Source of the DNA: Dugong dugon
Lineage: Eukaryota; Chordata; Mammalia; Sirenia; Dugongidae
Direction: 5' to 3'
Length of the DNA: 64,000 nt
Assembly: GCA_030035585.1 (NCBI GenBank)
Contig: CM057472.1
Coordinates: forward strand, 88,843,601-88,907,600
The notes under the pieces are model-generated. The model worked only from the letters and a program-made list of their open reading frames with translations, was not told the origin of the DNA and did no database searches. Shown in pieces: positions 11,850 through 23,196 of the stretch; positions within the stretch are counted from its first letter, which is position 1, and every line of letters begins with the position of its first letter. A program made the position numbers and the translations under genes.

Positions 11850-13000
11850 TTTTGTTTGTGGATTTTCTTTTTGTTTCCTTCATTGTTGTTGAGTTTGTTT
11901 TCTGAGTCTTTTTGGTTTTCTTCTTTTTTTTTTGTGAGTATGTTTACTTACTTTCTTTGTATTTACTCTGGAATTTACCTTTTTCTTCCCAAGTTTAAAA
12001 GAGTTTGTTTTATCTTGATAGTGCCTTGACTTCCTCTCCATATGGAAATTCTATAACTACAACACTTACTCCCTCTTTTTGTTTTGAAGTTATCATCATC
12101 TCCAGATTGATATCACCGGTTCCCTGTTTTCAGTTTTGCTGTTCTATTTTAATTTGAGAATTGTCTTGATTGGAATCTGGGTGATGCTGTCATGTATCTT
12201 GATCTCAGGTTGTTGTCTGGTGTCCGTTGTTTTCTGTCCAAAGGACTCCCTTTAATATTTCTTGTAAGATTGGTCTAGTTTTTACAAATTCCTTTATTTT
12301 TTGTTAATCTGGGAATGTCCTAGCTTCACCATTGTATTTGAAAGACAAATTTGCTGGATACATGATTCTTGGTTGGCAATTCTTTCCTTCCACAGTTTTA
12401 TATATATTATCCCACTGCCTTCTTGCCTGTATGGTTTCTGCCAAGAAATCAGCACTTAGTCTTATTGGTCCCCCTTTTTAGGTGATATTTCATTTATCAT
12501 GAGCTACTTTCAGAATTATTTCTTTGACTTTGGTTTGGAAAGTTTGATTACAATATGTCTTGGTGATTTTCTTCTGGGGTCTATCCTGTATGGGGTTCAT
12601 TGAGCTTCTTGGACAGAAATCTTCTTGTCTTTCGTGATTATCAGGGAAGTTATCTATCAATAAATCTTCAAAAATTCTGTGCTTTTCTTCCTATTCCTCC
12701 TCTTCTGGAATTCTAATTATGCATACATTCTTCCTCTTGATAGTTTCATATAACTCTTAGGCTTTCTTAATTTTTATTCATTTTTTTTTCTGCTTGTTCT
12801 CAAATAGATTAAGTGTCAAGGGATTTGTCCTCTATTTCACTGATTCTCTCTTCTATTGCTTCAATTCTTCTATGTCCTTCTATTGAGTTATCCATTATGG
12901 ATATTTTATTGTTAATCTTCTAGAGTCCTTCTTGTTGTTTTGTATTTTGGTTTCTAATTATCTATTTATTTTGTCATTTTATTCTTGTATTGTTTTCCTG
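11850..13000 (-). pseudogene. L1 ORF1 region, degenerate
   Basis: Lies between the endonuclease start and the GC-rich 5'UTR, where ORF1 (the RNA-binding chaperone protein) belongs. In reverse, the part at about 12250-12450 contains a block common to L1/HAL1 ORF1 regions (around CCAAGAATCATGTATCCAGC). No continuous minus-strand frame survives. Confidence 0.65.
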
Positions 13001-13259
13001 TATATTCTTCTAGGGCTTTATGTGTTTTCCTTGATCTCTTTGAGGATCCTTTATATAAGTCTTTTGAATTCCTTATCAGGTAGTTCTATTACCGTTTCTT
13101 CTTTAGGAAGGATTTCTGCCCCTTTACTTTGGTCATTTATTTGAGCCATCTTGTCCTGTTTCTTCGTATGATTTGTTATTGTTTGTTGTCTCTTAGGCAT
13201 TGAGGTGTTATTTTACTGATTGATTGATTGTGTCTTTGTTTGTTTCATCCTGATTTTTT

Positions 13260-14665
13260 GTTTTGTTTTGTTTTAATGTATCAGGGCGGGCGGGTGGGTC
13301 AGACAAACTGCTGATCGCTCGTCTGGCAGCACAGGAGCACTCACCACTTGTCTTCATGTGAGTAGGGCAGTGGCAGGCAGGGCGAGCCCACGTTGGTTTC
13401 TAGTGGGTGTGTGAGACAGCTGAGGATAGGTGCTAGTCTCTACCTATTTTCAGTCCAGCAGCATGGGGGCACTCACAGCCACTTGCTTGGTGGGTGGGGC
13501 AGTGGCTGTGGGATATGGTGCACCAGACGGTTCTCATACCACTCCGTGGGCCAGCAAGGGGGGGTGGAAGACACGCTGCCGAGTGCATCTCATTGCTCTA
13601 GCACCACTTGGTAGGTTGGCTGGGGTGGTGGATGGGCTGCCAGTCATGCCAGAGCACTCTTGTGTTGCTCAGTCAGTTGGCTGGGGAGTGGTGGTGGTGG
13701 TAGACAAGCTGCCTGGCATGCCTGAGAGCTCTTGCACCACTTAGGGGGTAGGTGAGGGAGGGTGGCAGTTAGGCAGCTGGGCATGCCAGAGTGTTCATGT
13801 GCTGTTCAGTGGGGTGGTGGTGGGCAGGGGGTGGTGCCCTGGCATGCCAGACTGCTCTTGTCCTGCTCAGCATTTTTGTGGGAGAGGTGGTGGATGGGTG
13901 TCGGGGGGGGGGTAAGGGGGGGTTCATACTGTGGTTCCCGGTGGTCAGGGATTCAGGGATGGGTGGTTCATGCTGCTTATCACCAGAAGGGTGGGGGGAG
14001 GGGGATCGTGCTCCTCTGGTCACCAAGCAAGTGTACCTGGGCATTTCCCATTGGCTGCAGCCAGAAATCGGGAGCTAGCCCCAGCCAAGTGCAGGGAGGG
14101 AGGGTCTGCCCGAAGTCCAGTTAGGTGCAGGGGCCTCCTGTTGACACTTTACAGATCTATTAGTCTATGTGTGCCACCCACCCAAATGGATGAGGTCTTC
14201 TGCTGGTGAGTAGCCCTGTCTCTGAGTCCTAGCTCTTTCCTTGCTCTGTGGACACTGCAATACCTGGAGTTTTCACCCTCCTTCCTGTGTTTTCTCTCCT
14301 TAGCTCTGGTTTATGTCTTGCTCACCTTGCTTCACTCCAGGTATGTCTACACACATTCTTTGTCTGCTGTTAGGAATTCTGTGAAGTTACTTTCCTGTGT
14401 TCCTCACCCGGGATCACGGCTGGCTTTGTCTCAAGACGGCTATGCTGTGTCGGGCTGGCTAGCAGGACACCTCCTCTCTGTGTCTCTCCTCGTTTGCTGT
14501 TTTTGCTCAGTTTTTTCTCCCAGTTGGTGCTTAGTGTAATTCTTTATCCTTTCATTTGATGCTTAGGGTTCCAGTATTGTCATTTGTATCTATTTCACTT
14601 GGTTTCTTGGGTTTTTGCTGTAGAGGGACAGTGTGGTAGTCTGACTAAGCTGCCATCTTGGCTCC
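13260..14665 (-). promoter_or_regulatory. L1 5'UTR/promoter region with tandem units
   Basis: GC-rich, unlike the rest of the window. At 13300-13900 related units of about 60-75 bp follow one another; several begin CATGCC (13645, 13717, 13782 and 13843, spacings 72, 65 and 61 bp) and share a CTCTTG-type stretch and a GGTGGTGG stretch. Long G runs lie on the plus strand at about 13900-13925. L1 5'UTRs hold the internal promoter, and tandem 5'UTR units are known from rodent L1s. Whether these act as promoter units is inference. Several open frames here are products of base composition. Confidence 0.7.
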
Positions 14666-14689
14666 ATTTGGTAATCTTTTAACTGACAA

Positions 14690-15385
14690 TTAAATTTTTT
14701 AAAGAATATTTTTTTCAGTAAATTTACATGCATATATAGTCAAGAATACTCAGCCATTCAAAAAAGCTAATTGCAATGTCAGTGAGTGAATGCAGGACCC
14801 CTGTTTTCCCATTCAAGTCTACCAAGTGAAGGTTTTCAGGTGAAAAGAGTGAGTTACCTATACAATGTGAAACATTGTTCCCCCCTGCCCTTTGTTTACT
14901 AAATTCATTATCTTTTTATATTGATTTATAACTGTTCTTTATATATTAAAAATACTTGCCTTTGCTTCCAAATTGTAAATAAATTTCCTCAGTTTATTCT
15001 TTGTTTGGTGGATAGATTTTGCCATACAGATATCTTAATTTAAGGTTTTGTAAAATCAAATGCAACAAACTTTTACTTTATGATACCTGAGTTGTTTTCA
15101 TGTTAAGAAAGATTTTTTCCAGTCTAAGATCAATAACATATCCTCCCATACTTGCTTTTATCCCTTACATGACTTTTTTTTTACTTGTCATTAATCCAAT
15201 TATAATCTATGTTTGTGCATGAAGTGAAGTAAGCAAGTTTCCAATAAAACATGTTTCTTGAAAATATAATTCTTAGCCTTTTAGTCCACAGATTCTTACA
15301 TTATTCCAAGGTAAAATAAATGTAATAGATTTTTTCACATTATTATAAATGATCAAACATTCTTATTTGTTAAAGCTAGGTATTT
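14690..15385. other. AT-rich non-coding DNA, possible old L1 3' end
   Basis: No coding signal. The run of T-rich sequence at 14890-15260 resembles the antisense of an old L1 3' region, but I cannot confirm that. Confidence 0.35.
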
Positions 15386-15389
15386 TGAT

Positions 15390-15605
15390 GAGAAGGAAAA
15401 GGGATCTAACACTTACAGAATGCCTACAATGTGCCATGCACTGTCCTAGGTATATGACATATGGTATTTCATTTAATCTTCATGAAGCCAAGATTCAGAA
15501 AGGTTAATAACTTGACCCCAAACTCACACAGCTGCTAAAGTAGAGTGATGATTCAACACTAGGTTGTTCTGTCTTCAAAACTCATGTTCTACTACAGAGA
15601 CACAG
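15390..15605 (-). mobile_element. MIR
   Basis: Reverse MIR: AATGTGCCATGCACTGTCCT, CATTTAATCTTCATGAAGCC, and TAACTTGACCCCAAACTCAC. Confidence 0.85.
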
Positions 15606-16054
15606 AATATTTACCACATTTATAAGGAATGCATGATTATAGTATTTAGTGGTTAATGTAACTTTTTCTAAGTGCTAAGTAGTCCGTGCAATGCCTTAGA
15701 TAACATTTATTTTTATCAATATATTATATTTAACTACAGAAACAAAATGATGATATGGATGGCCCTCTATTCCTCGGTAGGATGAGGGTTAGGAAATATC
15801 TTCCTCTCTGTTCTAATTCTGTTTGCTTATTTCTAGACTAGAACTTAGTAAAGGGATGATTGTGATAGTCCACAAAAGAATTTTGTATTTCTAGGTACAC
15901 CTCCCAACATCCATAAAATTATCCTGAATTTCACTGCTTTGTGAAATAAAATGGCATTATCAGAGAATAAAGCCAATTCTGTTCATTGCTTTCAAGGTTA
16001 GCCCAATAGAAATACTTATGTTAATGCCGATGCCTACTAATTTCCCCATTATTG

Positions 16055-16270
16055 CCATATCATTATAAAAACCTTAGCGCACTTTATTGTGTGACAAGCA
16101 TCACCACATACATTATCCCATTTGATTCCCGCAATCACCATGTAACAGGAAACAGAGCAGGCACTATTTCCCCTGTTTTACCAGGGGTCACAGATGTTAA
16201 GTGATTTACCTAAGATCCTGAGACACGGAAATGGATGAGCAGGATCTAGAACTCAGCTCTTTGCATTCCT
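16055..16270 (-). mobile_element. MIR
   Basis: Reverse MIR core: CATTATCCCATTTGATTCCC, then GTTTTACCAGGGGTCACAGA and a TTAAGTGATTTACCTAAGATC block. Confidence 0.8.
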
Positions 16271-16847
16271 AATTCCTGATTTGGTTTTTCCCACCATTCC
16301 ATGTTCCTTTAAATGAGTAAATGAATGAATGAAAATCCCAGCTTTGATTGAAAATGCACTGAAAGTTAATAATAGAGTTTTAAAATGATGTAGTCTATTA
16401 ACCTCGGATTTTAAACCTACTCTGTTACAGAAAGAGACATAATCTATGCCCCTAAAGATATTTGAGAAGTTAATAAGTATCTGTCTTCGAGGACTGAAAA
16501 AAGGACTGGTTTACCAGAAATTCTGCCAAAGTCCATTCGAAGGCAATAATGAAAATTCATAAAGGTCTGACAGCACTTTTACGTCTTTTTGGGAAAAGTT
16601 CAATTCACCAAATTGAGTACACATACTATGTGCAAGACATTCTGAAGGGTACTAAGGAAATACAGTGGTTGGGGGATGCCTATAAAAGTAATATTCATTC
16701 ACTGCGAATGTCACTGAGGATATGGAATTGAGGGTGTTCTATGGGCATATCTCTATTTCTGAATTTTTTTATATCATTTGCTTGCATTTGTTTAAGAATA
16801 AAAAAAATATATGGGAAATTATATATATATACATATATATATATAGT

Positions 16848-17268
16848 TGTTAAGGATTAAATTGTGTCTCCCCAAAATATGTGTTGTAAATCCTAACCCC
16901 TATACCTGTGGTAATAATCCCATTTAGGAATGTGTTTTCTTTGTTATGTTAATGAGACAGTATTAGTGTATGGTGTGTCTTAAATCAATCTGTTTAGAGA
17001 TATAAAAGAAACTAAACAAGCATCAAGCAGAGATGGGGGAAGATAGATGTCATGCCACATGAAGATTACCAAGGAGTCAAGGAACACTGAGCCTACACAT
17101 GCTAAAAAGAGACAAGGACCTTCCCCCAGAGAGAGAAAGCCTTCCCCTAGAGCCAATACCCTGAATTCGAACTTTCAGCCTCCTAAACTATGAGAAAATG
17201 AATGCCTGTTTGTTAAAGACTTCCACTTGTAGTATTTCTGTTATAGCAGCACTAGATAACTAAGACTA
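16848..17268 (+). mobile_element. Solo LTR, MaLR/MLT1-like
   Basis: Starts TGTTAAGGATTAAATTGTGT and has the typical MaLR end with CTATGAGAAAATGAATG (polyadenylation zone), TATTTCTGTTATAGCAGCAC and ACTAAGAC. A perfect 5-bp duplication ATAGT lies at 16843-16847 and 17269-17273. It is a relative of the LTR at 43674-44189. Confidence 0.85.
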
Positions 17269-17334
17269 ATAGTATTGTCTTATTTTCCCCCAGAATCGGT
17301 CTCCCATGTTAAATCCCTTTGAAACTTCTATTTT

Positions 17335-17585
17335 GCCCTGCTAAAAGAGAAGGGAAGCCCACATTGACTGAGCAGTTACTATGTACCAGACATTTTCTTA
17401 GATGCTTAGAAATATTATTTACTTCTCACAACAGCCTCACAAACGAAGTATTATTATCCTCATTTTATAGATTTGGAAACTGACCCAGTGAGTTTATATG
17501 ACTTGCCTCTGGTCACTCAGTAAGGTTTCAGGACCCACATACAATATTCCTGTCTCTTTGCCATGATACATTCTGTTTAATACTG
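17335..17585 (-). mobile_element. MIR
   Basis: Reverse MIR: GAGCAGTTACTATGTACCAG, CTTCTCACAACAGCCTCACA, then CATTTTATAGATTTGGAAAC. Confidence 0.88.
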
Positions 17586-17589
17586 CAGA

Positions 17590-18660
17590 CAATACTGTGG
17601 AGAATATCAATTTGAATTATGATTAAAATAATATCAAATCCCTAGCAGCTTCATATTTGTTTTTATTCATGGCTTCCTGGTATACCAAGTATTAATTCCT
17701 GTTGGATTGCCCTTAGTCCATAAGCCATTGCTTTAAATCCACTGTAGTCAATCAGTTGGTTTGCTTATTGACCAAGTTTTCCTATTGGATAAAATGGAAA
17801 AAAAAAATCCTCAACTACTTGTTTTAAATTAATGTAGTTCAAATAAGACCCTGTCTTAATTGCCTTGAGTGTTCCATAGTGATCTATACTGACGACATAC
17901 CTAGTACCACCCAGAATTTTAGTTTATACATTCCAAGTTAGAAGGAAAATATAGAGGAAGCAGAAATGAATCAAGATGAAACTAGAGAAGACATATTCAA
18001 TAAAAGAAAAATTGTAGAATTATAAACTAGCAAAAGGAAAAGTTTTTTTTTTTTAAAGTTGGCATTTAGTCAGGAAGTCTCAGATTGAATTAATATTGAT
18101 CATCATGCTGCTAAATATTCCAATATTTGAGAAAAGACTAATATTTACAAAAAATATGGATAAAGTGATTTTATTTTTATTAAAAATAATGGCTTTTAGC
18201 CATCAAAGAAAGCTGTTGTTCTTGGAAAGCTTTAGTGTCTGGAATTGGGGACAAGAGTGACTACTGGAGTGTCAATGAAAGTCTGTTTCTTGATCTCAGT
18301 ACTGGTTACATGGTCATTCATTTTGTGTGTATTCTGTTTGTATATTAAACTTCATTACAAGTTTCTAAGAAATGGCTTCTAACAAAGAAGACTAACACCC
18401 AGAATGATTTTTAAATGAAGGCTTTTGCATCTCTTTCTCTATGGAATTTTTTAAAACAAGAGTCATGAGAAGAGCTTGGGTGTAGGAACTATCTATTCTT
18501 TTGTAAAAGAAAAAGATGAGGAAAATATCTTTAAATCATTTCATAAGGAAAAAATAAGATGAGTTCCTCTTAGACTAGTATTCCATAAATATTTGAATTG
18601 GGATAAGATAGTATAATCTAAAGTCCCCATATACAACAGTTCCCCTAGTTAAATCCCTTG
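17590..18660. other. Non-coding DNA, nothing recognised
   Basis: AT-rich sequence without a repeat I can name and without coding signal. Confidence 0.4.
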
Positions 18661-18670
18661 TCTCCTAATA

Positions 18671-18672
<2 letters not shown>

Positions 18673-18724
<52 letters not shown>

Positions 18725-18750
18725 ATGCATGCGCACGCATGCGCGCGCAC
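18673..18750. repeat. (AC)n microsatellite with GCGC/GCAT tail
   Basis: About 25 AC units, then an alternating purine-pyrimidine stretch (CATGCATGCGCACGCATGCG, then CGCGCACAC). Two open frames of His-Thr or Val-Cys repeats arise from it and are not genes. Confidence 0.95.
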
Positions 18751-19004
18751 ACTCTCAAGTCACGTAGACCATCCCTGAAAATAAATCTTTGCCCTTTGAA
18801 GAGTACTGTTAAACAGGACTTATTCACTTATATTTCCAAAGGTTGATTATGGGATAATATTCATTAGCATGTCAGCTTACAAACCAAACATGGGTTGTAA
18901 GGTTATTGCTGATTTATGAAATCCTTATTTTATTTAAGTTTAATATTTTAACCCCAATTCTATTTCAAATCTATTAAAAATAGCAAATTTAACTTCAATA
19001 ATAC

Positions 19005-19192
19005 TTAATGGTTCTCAAACTTGAATTCATAAGGATCATTTGGATAATTGTTGAAAACAGACTTTAAAATTTTATGTCAGAGATCACGGTTTGGTAGATC
19101 TGTAGGGAGAGACCAAGGAATCTGTTTTTCACAAGCATGCCAGGTGATTCTGGAGCAGATAATAAACAGACCACACCTTGAGAAACATTGCC
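19005..19192 (+). mobile_element. MER5-like hAT (Charlie) relic
   Basis: Starts AATGGTTCTCAAACTTGAAT and ends with an ACACCTTGAGAAACATTG block, the paired TIR-type ends of MER5 elements; GCCAGGTGATTCTGGAGCAG lies in the interior. Confidence 0.85.
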
Positions 19193-19199
19193 ACTATTA

Positions 19200-20455
19200 A
19201 AACCTCAAATATTAAGAAGTTCCAAAATAAACCCTGCATAGGATTAAGAGAGATCACAATCCAAGCAATGCGCATGGACCTGAATAACCAGGTGATTTTC
19301 ACTGAGTTAATGCCGCGAAAAGAGTAAATTAAGAGGAAAAAAAATAACAATATAGGTGACTTCACCATGTTACCTTAATAAATGATTTTTTTTTACAAGA
19401 TGTACCTCTTGCTGAAGTTCATACATTTGTAAACTTTGTTCCAGTGCTTTCACAAACTTTGATCTGTGAGGTAGAATGATTTATGTGAGGAGAGAAGGTA
19501 CAATTCAGTAAACTTTTATGACAGCCTGGCCCATGGTTGGTTAAGACCTAACAAAGACTTTGACTAACTAGCAGGCAAACCCTCAATTCTGAGACAAGCT
19601 CCACCCACGGATGTCGTGATTCAACCTGTGACAACATGTGCACACACATTACACCTGGAAAACCATGTGCTGTCAGTCACAAGGTGACTTACTAATTTTT
19701 TCTGAAACCCAGAACCTCATCATTCCAGAAGCAGCAGCTACCTTGTTTACCCTCTTTCTTAGGCAATCTTTCTCTCCATTATCATTTTGATCGTTAACAT
19801 GTGGAGGAGCCAAAGAAAATTCAAATACAACCCAGAAACAACAGAAATGTGTCATCCTGGAACAGAAATGTGGCCTGTCCAATGTAGGCACCAACTTCTC
19901 ATGATGAGTAATGCCAGATGTTTCAGAGAAAGACATAAGCCCCTATTACACATCTACTACTTTATGCAGTTGTGCAATGATACATCACAAGGGAGTTTAC
20001 TCTGACCCAGGGTTAACCATCAGTTGCAGTCCTAATAGTTCAAGACACAAGCCATGAACTCATTACCCTTGCATTTTTTTGCCACGCTTACTTTATAGAA
20101 AGAGTGTGAGAGAATAGTTCCCCATCCCTAATCTCAGATCATGTACCAATGTGCTCTTTCATTAACTGCAGACCCAAGTAACTATACTCATGGACAACTT
20201 TTTCTGGTTTCCATTCAAGAGATGACTGGGCATTTGATGTAAAGGCTATGTTTGTTGGTTGCAATTGGTAAATGAGAACTCGCTCACATTTTTAAATAGT
20301 TTGGAAATGAAAATCACTGTCTTTGTGATACTGAAAGTCAATATTAGAAAAGCCTCTGAACATATCTCAACTAAAACTACAAATAACCAATAATAATTAC
20401 AGTTATAAATCCCAACTACTTCTCTTGAATTAGATACTGTTAAAAATTTGATGAT
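19200..20455. other. Non-coding DNA, nothing recognised
   Basis: Short frames on both strands at 19673-20005 overlap each other and have no family resemblance that I can see. Confidence 0.4.
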
Positions 20456-20471
20456 CAAGATATATAACTAT

Positions 20472-20730
20472 TAAAAACAAACAAACAAACAAACAAAAAA
20501 ACCACTGCCATCAAGTCGATTGCAACTCACAGTGACCCTACAGGACAGAGTGGAACTGCCCCATAAGATTTCTAAGGCTGTAAATCTTTATGGAAGCAGA
20601 CTGCCATATCTTTCTCCCACAGAGCAGCTGGTGGGTTTGAAGTGCTGACCTTTTGGTTAACCTTTTGGTTATACAGGAGCCCTGGTGGCACAGACGTTAA
20701 GGACCACTGTGCCTTCAGGGCTCCTGTATA
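20472..20730 (-). mobile_element. AfroSINE-type SINE with an inverted head duplication
   Basis: The minus-strand tail begins after an (AAAC)n run at about 20475. The head end at the right carries an extra inverted piece: TATACAGGAGCCCT at 20670-20683 faces AGGGCTCCTGTATA at 20717-20730, and GGCACAG faces CTGTGCC inside it. Target duplication TATATAACTAT / TATATAGCTAT at 20461-20471 and 20727-20737. Confidence 0.85.
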
Positions 20731-20754
20731 TAGCTATAGTATGTTTAATCATTT

Positions 20755-21640
20755 GTTCCACTGGTATTTATAGAGTGTCTTCTCTGTGCAATGCACTGTG
20801 GTAAGTGCTGGGGAAACAGTCATTGGTGCTATCCTGATAGGGACCAGGGGGATATGGACATTATGCAGGGAAATTAATAGATAATATAATGACAAATTAA
20901 GAAAAATCTGGTGAAGGACACTAACGTGATTGTGATATACAGTAGGAGGAATTCAGTGCAGATAGAATGGTCACAGACATTTTCTTCAACAAGTAACATT
21001 TAAACTGAGACCTAAAGAATAAGAAAATTAAGATTATACCAAGAACAGGAGGAGATTGTTCCAAGTAGAGGAAATGAGGGCAAGTTTTGAGGATAGAAAC
21101 AAACTTGGTATGTCCTAGGAACTGAAAGAAAGTCAATGTGCTTAGAAGTAGGCAAGGATTAGATCTTGGAGTTCTTTGTAGGTTACTGTAAGGACTTTAT
21201 TATGAGATAGGAAGTCATTAAAGGGCTTAAGGTGGAGAAAGTTAAATTTTAAGCATTTACTTATTTAAAATATCACACTGAAAGCAATGGGGAAATGTAA
21301 TGGAGGAGGCAAAGAGGATATGAGAAGATCTGTTAGAACAGCGCTTCTCTAACAGGAACTCCTGTGGGGGTGGGGATCTTGTAAAAATGCAGAGTCTGAT
21401 TACTTCGATCCAAGGTAGGTCCCAAGATTGTGCATATACAACAAGCCCCCAAGTGATGTAGATGCTAATGGTTTATGAATCACACTCTAGCAAAACATGA
21501 AGAAACTTTTACAGTAGTCCAGCCTGTTGTCTCTCTCGAGATGTGGTCTTGAGTTAGGATGGTGAATGTGGTAATGAAAGAAATTTGACAGATTTGAGAT
21601 ATATTTCAGAGTCAGAACCAACAGATTTTATATAGCATGC
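20755..21640 (-). mobile_element. L2-like LINE relic, split by a MER5-like element
   Basis: In reverse this reads as L2 3' sequence. CAATGCACTGTGGTAAGTGC and the later 'ggactttattatgagataggaagtcatt' and 'cagtagtccagcctgttgtc' type blocks are all antisense L2 landmarks. The relic at 21339-21490 interrupts it. Confidence 0.7.
21339..21490 (-). mobile_element. MER5-like hAT (Charlie) relic inside L2
   Basis: CAGCGCTTCTCTAACAGGAA at one end and AATCACACTCTAG at the other, with CTTGTAAAAATGCAGAGTCT and AAGTGATGTAGATGCTAATG inside, as in MER5A-type elements. Confidence 0.75.
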
Positions 21641-21949
21641 CTCTTAAATCAACATTACAGCAATGTGTCTATTTAGAAGGCCTCTGAAACCAAAGTTTCT
21701 AAAAGTTAAGGAAGATCCTAGAAGTTCTTGTCTCAACACTGGATATGGATGAAAATAAGAGGCAGAGGTAGATACTTTCCATGAGTAGGTCAGAACTTAT
21801 CATAGCTTGGGGGTTGAGGAGAAGGTTGAAGGTTGTATGGGTGGGATGAGGGTATTACCTGAAGCTCAGACAGTTTGCCTAACAATCAGGGAATAACCAC
21901 CAGCATGTCAATGAGAGCAGAAGACCACCAACATGCAGGAAAGGACCTT

Positions 21950-22060
21950 GAACTTCAAAGTATGAAGTCTTCAAGTCATAGTTCTGCCACATTTCAACTG
22001 TGAGTCTCTGAAAAATTGTTCCTTACTTGGTTTCTTCCTCCTGTGTGTGTCTGTTTTTCA
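21950..22060 (+). mobile_element. MIR-like relic
   Basis: Weak forward MIR order: AGTCATAGTTCTGCCACATT, CTGTGAGTCTCTG, TTCCTTACTTGGTTTC. Confidence 0.45.
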
Positions 22061-22230
22061 CTTTTTAAAGACACCACTTAGAAGGAATTAGGTTTAAGAT
22101 CCATCCTACTCTGGTTCAACCTCCTTAACATAACAAAAGAAAACCTCTATTTCCAAACGGTCATATTTACAAGTACAGGGTTAGGACTTCAACATAACTT
22201 TTAGGGGGACACAATTCAACCCATAACACT
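22060..22230. mobile_element. Unclassified mammalian repeat
   Basis: Contains blocks I know as common in mammalian repeats (AAACCTCTATTTCCAAACGG; GGGGGACACAATTCAACCCA), but I cannot name the family with certainty. Confidence 0.45.
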
Positions 22231-22239
22231 TAAAGACAA

Positions 22240-23080
22240 TAAATAAATATCACTTTTAAATTTATCAATAGTCTACACTTCTGAAAATGCTATAAAGGTA
22301 ATTTCTAATTAAACATAGCTAAATAAATAGGTTAATACAAGATTTAAAGAACTTATCCAGTCCCCTTGCCACCCCAAAAGGATCCATAAAAGCACCAAAC
22401 TTGCAATGTTACCTAAACTCTTAGGAAAAGGAGTTTGGCAATACCAAGCTAGACTCTTTCAGTGTCTCACTGCAATGACCATGGAGAAGATTTTTTCTTG
22501 ATGACTTGTTGTTAAGTCTTCTGCTGTTTGCTTGTTATGTTACTTGTACTAATAAAGAGACATGCTGGCTTTATCTTTCCTATTTCAATTTAAAGCCATT
22601 CCTTTTTTCCACTCTCTCAGAGGGAGTGGAAAACAGATGGTCCCAATACTCTATAACTCAGATCTAGTGTGAATTTATGCCACCTTCAATTAAGCCTCGT
22701 TTGTAATTAACTGCAAAATATTTGCATATAAGCAAAGTTCCAGAAGTCCCAAAAATCTGTTTGAACTCTCTGTGGGTAAAACATGACTTCTATAACATGT
22801 TCTGCATCACTAATTCATAGTGATTATCATTTTCACAGTGATACAAAGACAAACTTCAGCCTTTAAAAATTAAAAGTTCTAAACAGTGGGCTACTTTATT
22901 GTATAATCTTAAAAGTCATGGTCTTTATAGCTTTCCCAGGATAGAGAAGGATTTATAGAGTACATCTCATCCAATCCCATGAATTAGCTTAGCTGTTGAT
23001 CCCTGTGTCTGAAATGAACCCCCAGAGACCTTCTCCTAAAACATATTGTATCTACCCAAGTCAAGGCAGATGTAGTTTCT
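22240..23080. other. Non-coding DNA with a short perfect hairpin
   Basis: No repeat or gene recognised. TTTTCCACTC at 22605-22614 pairs with GAGTGGAAAA at 22624-22633 across a 9-base loop. Confidence 0.4.
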
Positions 23081-23082
23081 CT

Positions 23083-23090
23083 TCCTCTCC

Positions 23091-23163
<73 letters not shown>

Positions 23164-23196
23164 TGTCTGTCTGTCTGTCTGTCTCTGTCTCTCTCT
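23083..23196. repeat. Compound microsatellite (CT)n(GT)n(CTGT)n(CT)n
   Basis: CT repeats to about 23128, GT to about 23161, then CTGT units and CT again. The Ser-Leu / Val-Cys and Arg-Glu / His-Thr frames over it are not genes. Confidence 0.96.

Larger units (their letters stand above)
6845..14665 (-). mobile_element. Near-full-length degenerate L1 (LINE-1)
   Basis: The element is read leftwards. Its 5' end is at 14665 (GGAGCCAAGATGGCAGCTTA in reverse, the usual L1 start), followed by a GC-rich 5'UTR to about 13260, an ORF1 zone at about 11.9-13.0 kb, ORF2 at about 11.8-8.0 kb, and an AT-rich 3'UTR reaching the TG/T-rich tail near 6850. At ~7.8 kb it is slightly longer than a typical L1. ORF2 is chopped into short frames, so the copy is dead. 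A 3'UTR block (GATGGCCACTTGCAAGCTT at about 7461) is shared with the L1 at 35747-39134. I found no clear target-site duplication. Confidence 0.93.

Noticed and set aside
13300-13900. Possible CRISPR-like repeat array
   Set aside because: Units are diverged, directly adjacent and GC-rich without unique spacers; this is a mammalian L1 5'UTR.
13393-14209. A cluster of overlapping frames of 73-120 codons
   Set aside because: They lie in the GC-rich L1 5'UTR on the strand opposite to the element, where stops are rare; no protein family resemblance.
6845-14690. Target-site duplication for the large L1
   Set aside because: I compared the flanks near 6830-6850 and 14666-14690 and found no convincing match; the left end is blurred by TG/T-rich sequence.
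18645-18846. Open frames of His-Thr and Val-Cys repeats on both strands
   Set aside because: They are translations of the (AC)n microsatellite. The same applies to the frames at 22996-23275 and 24249-24509.
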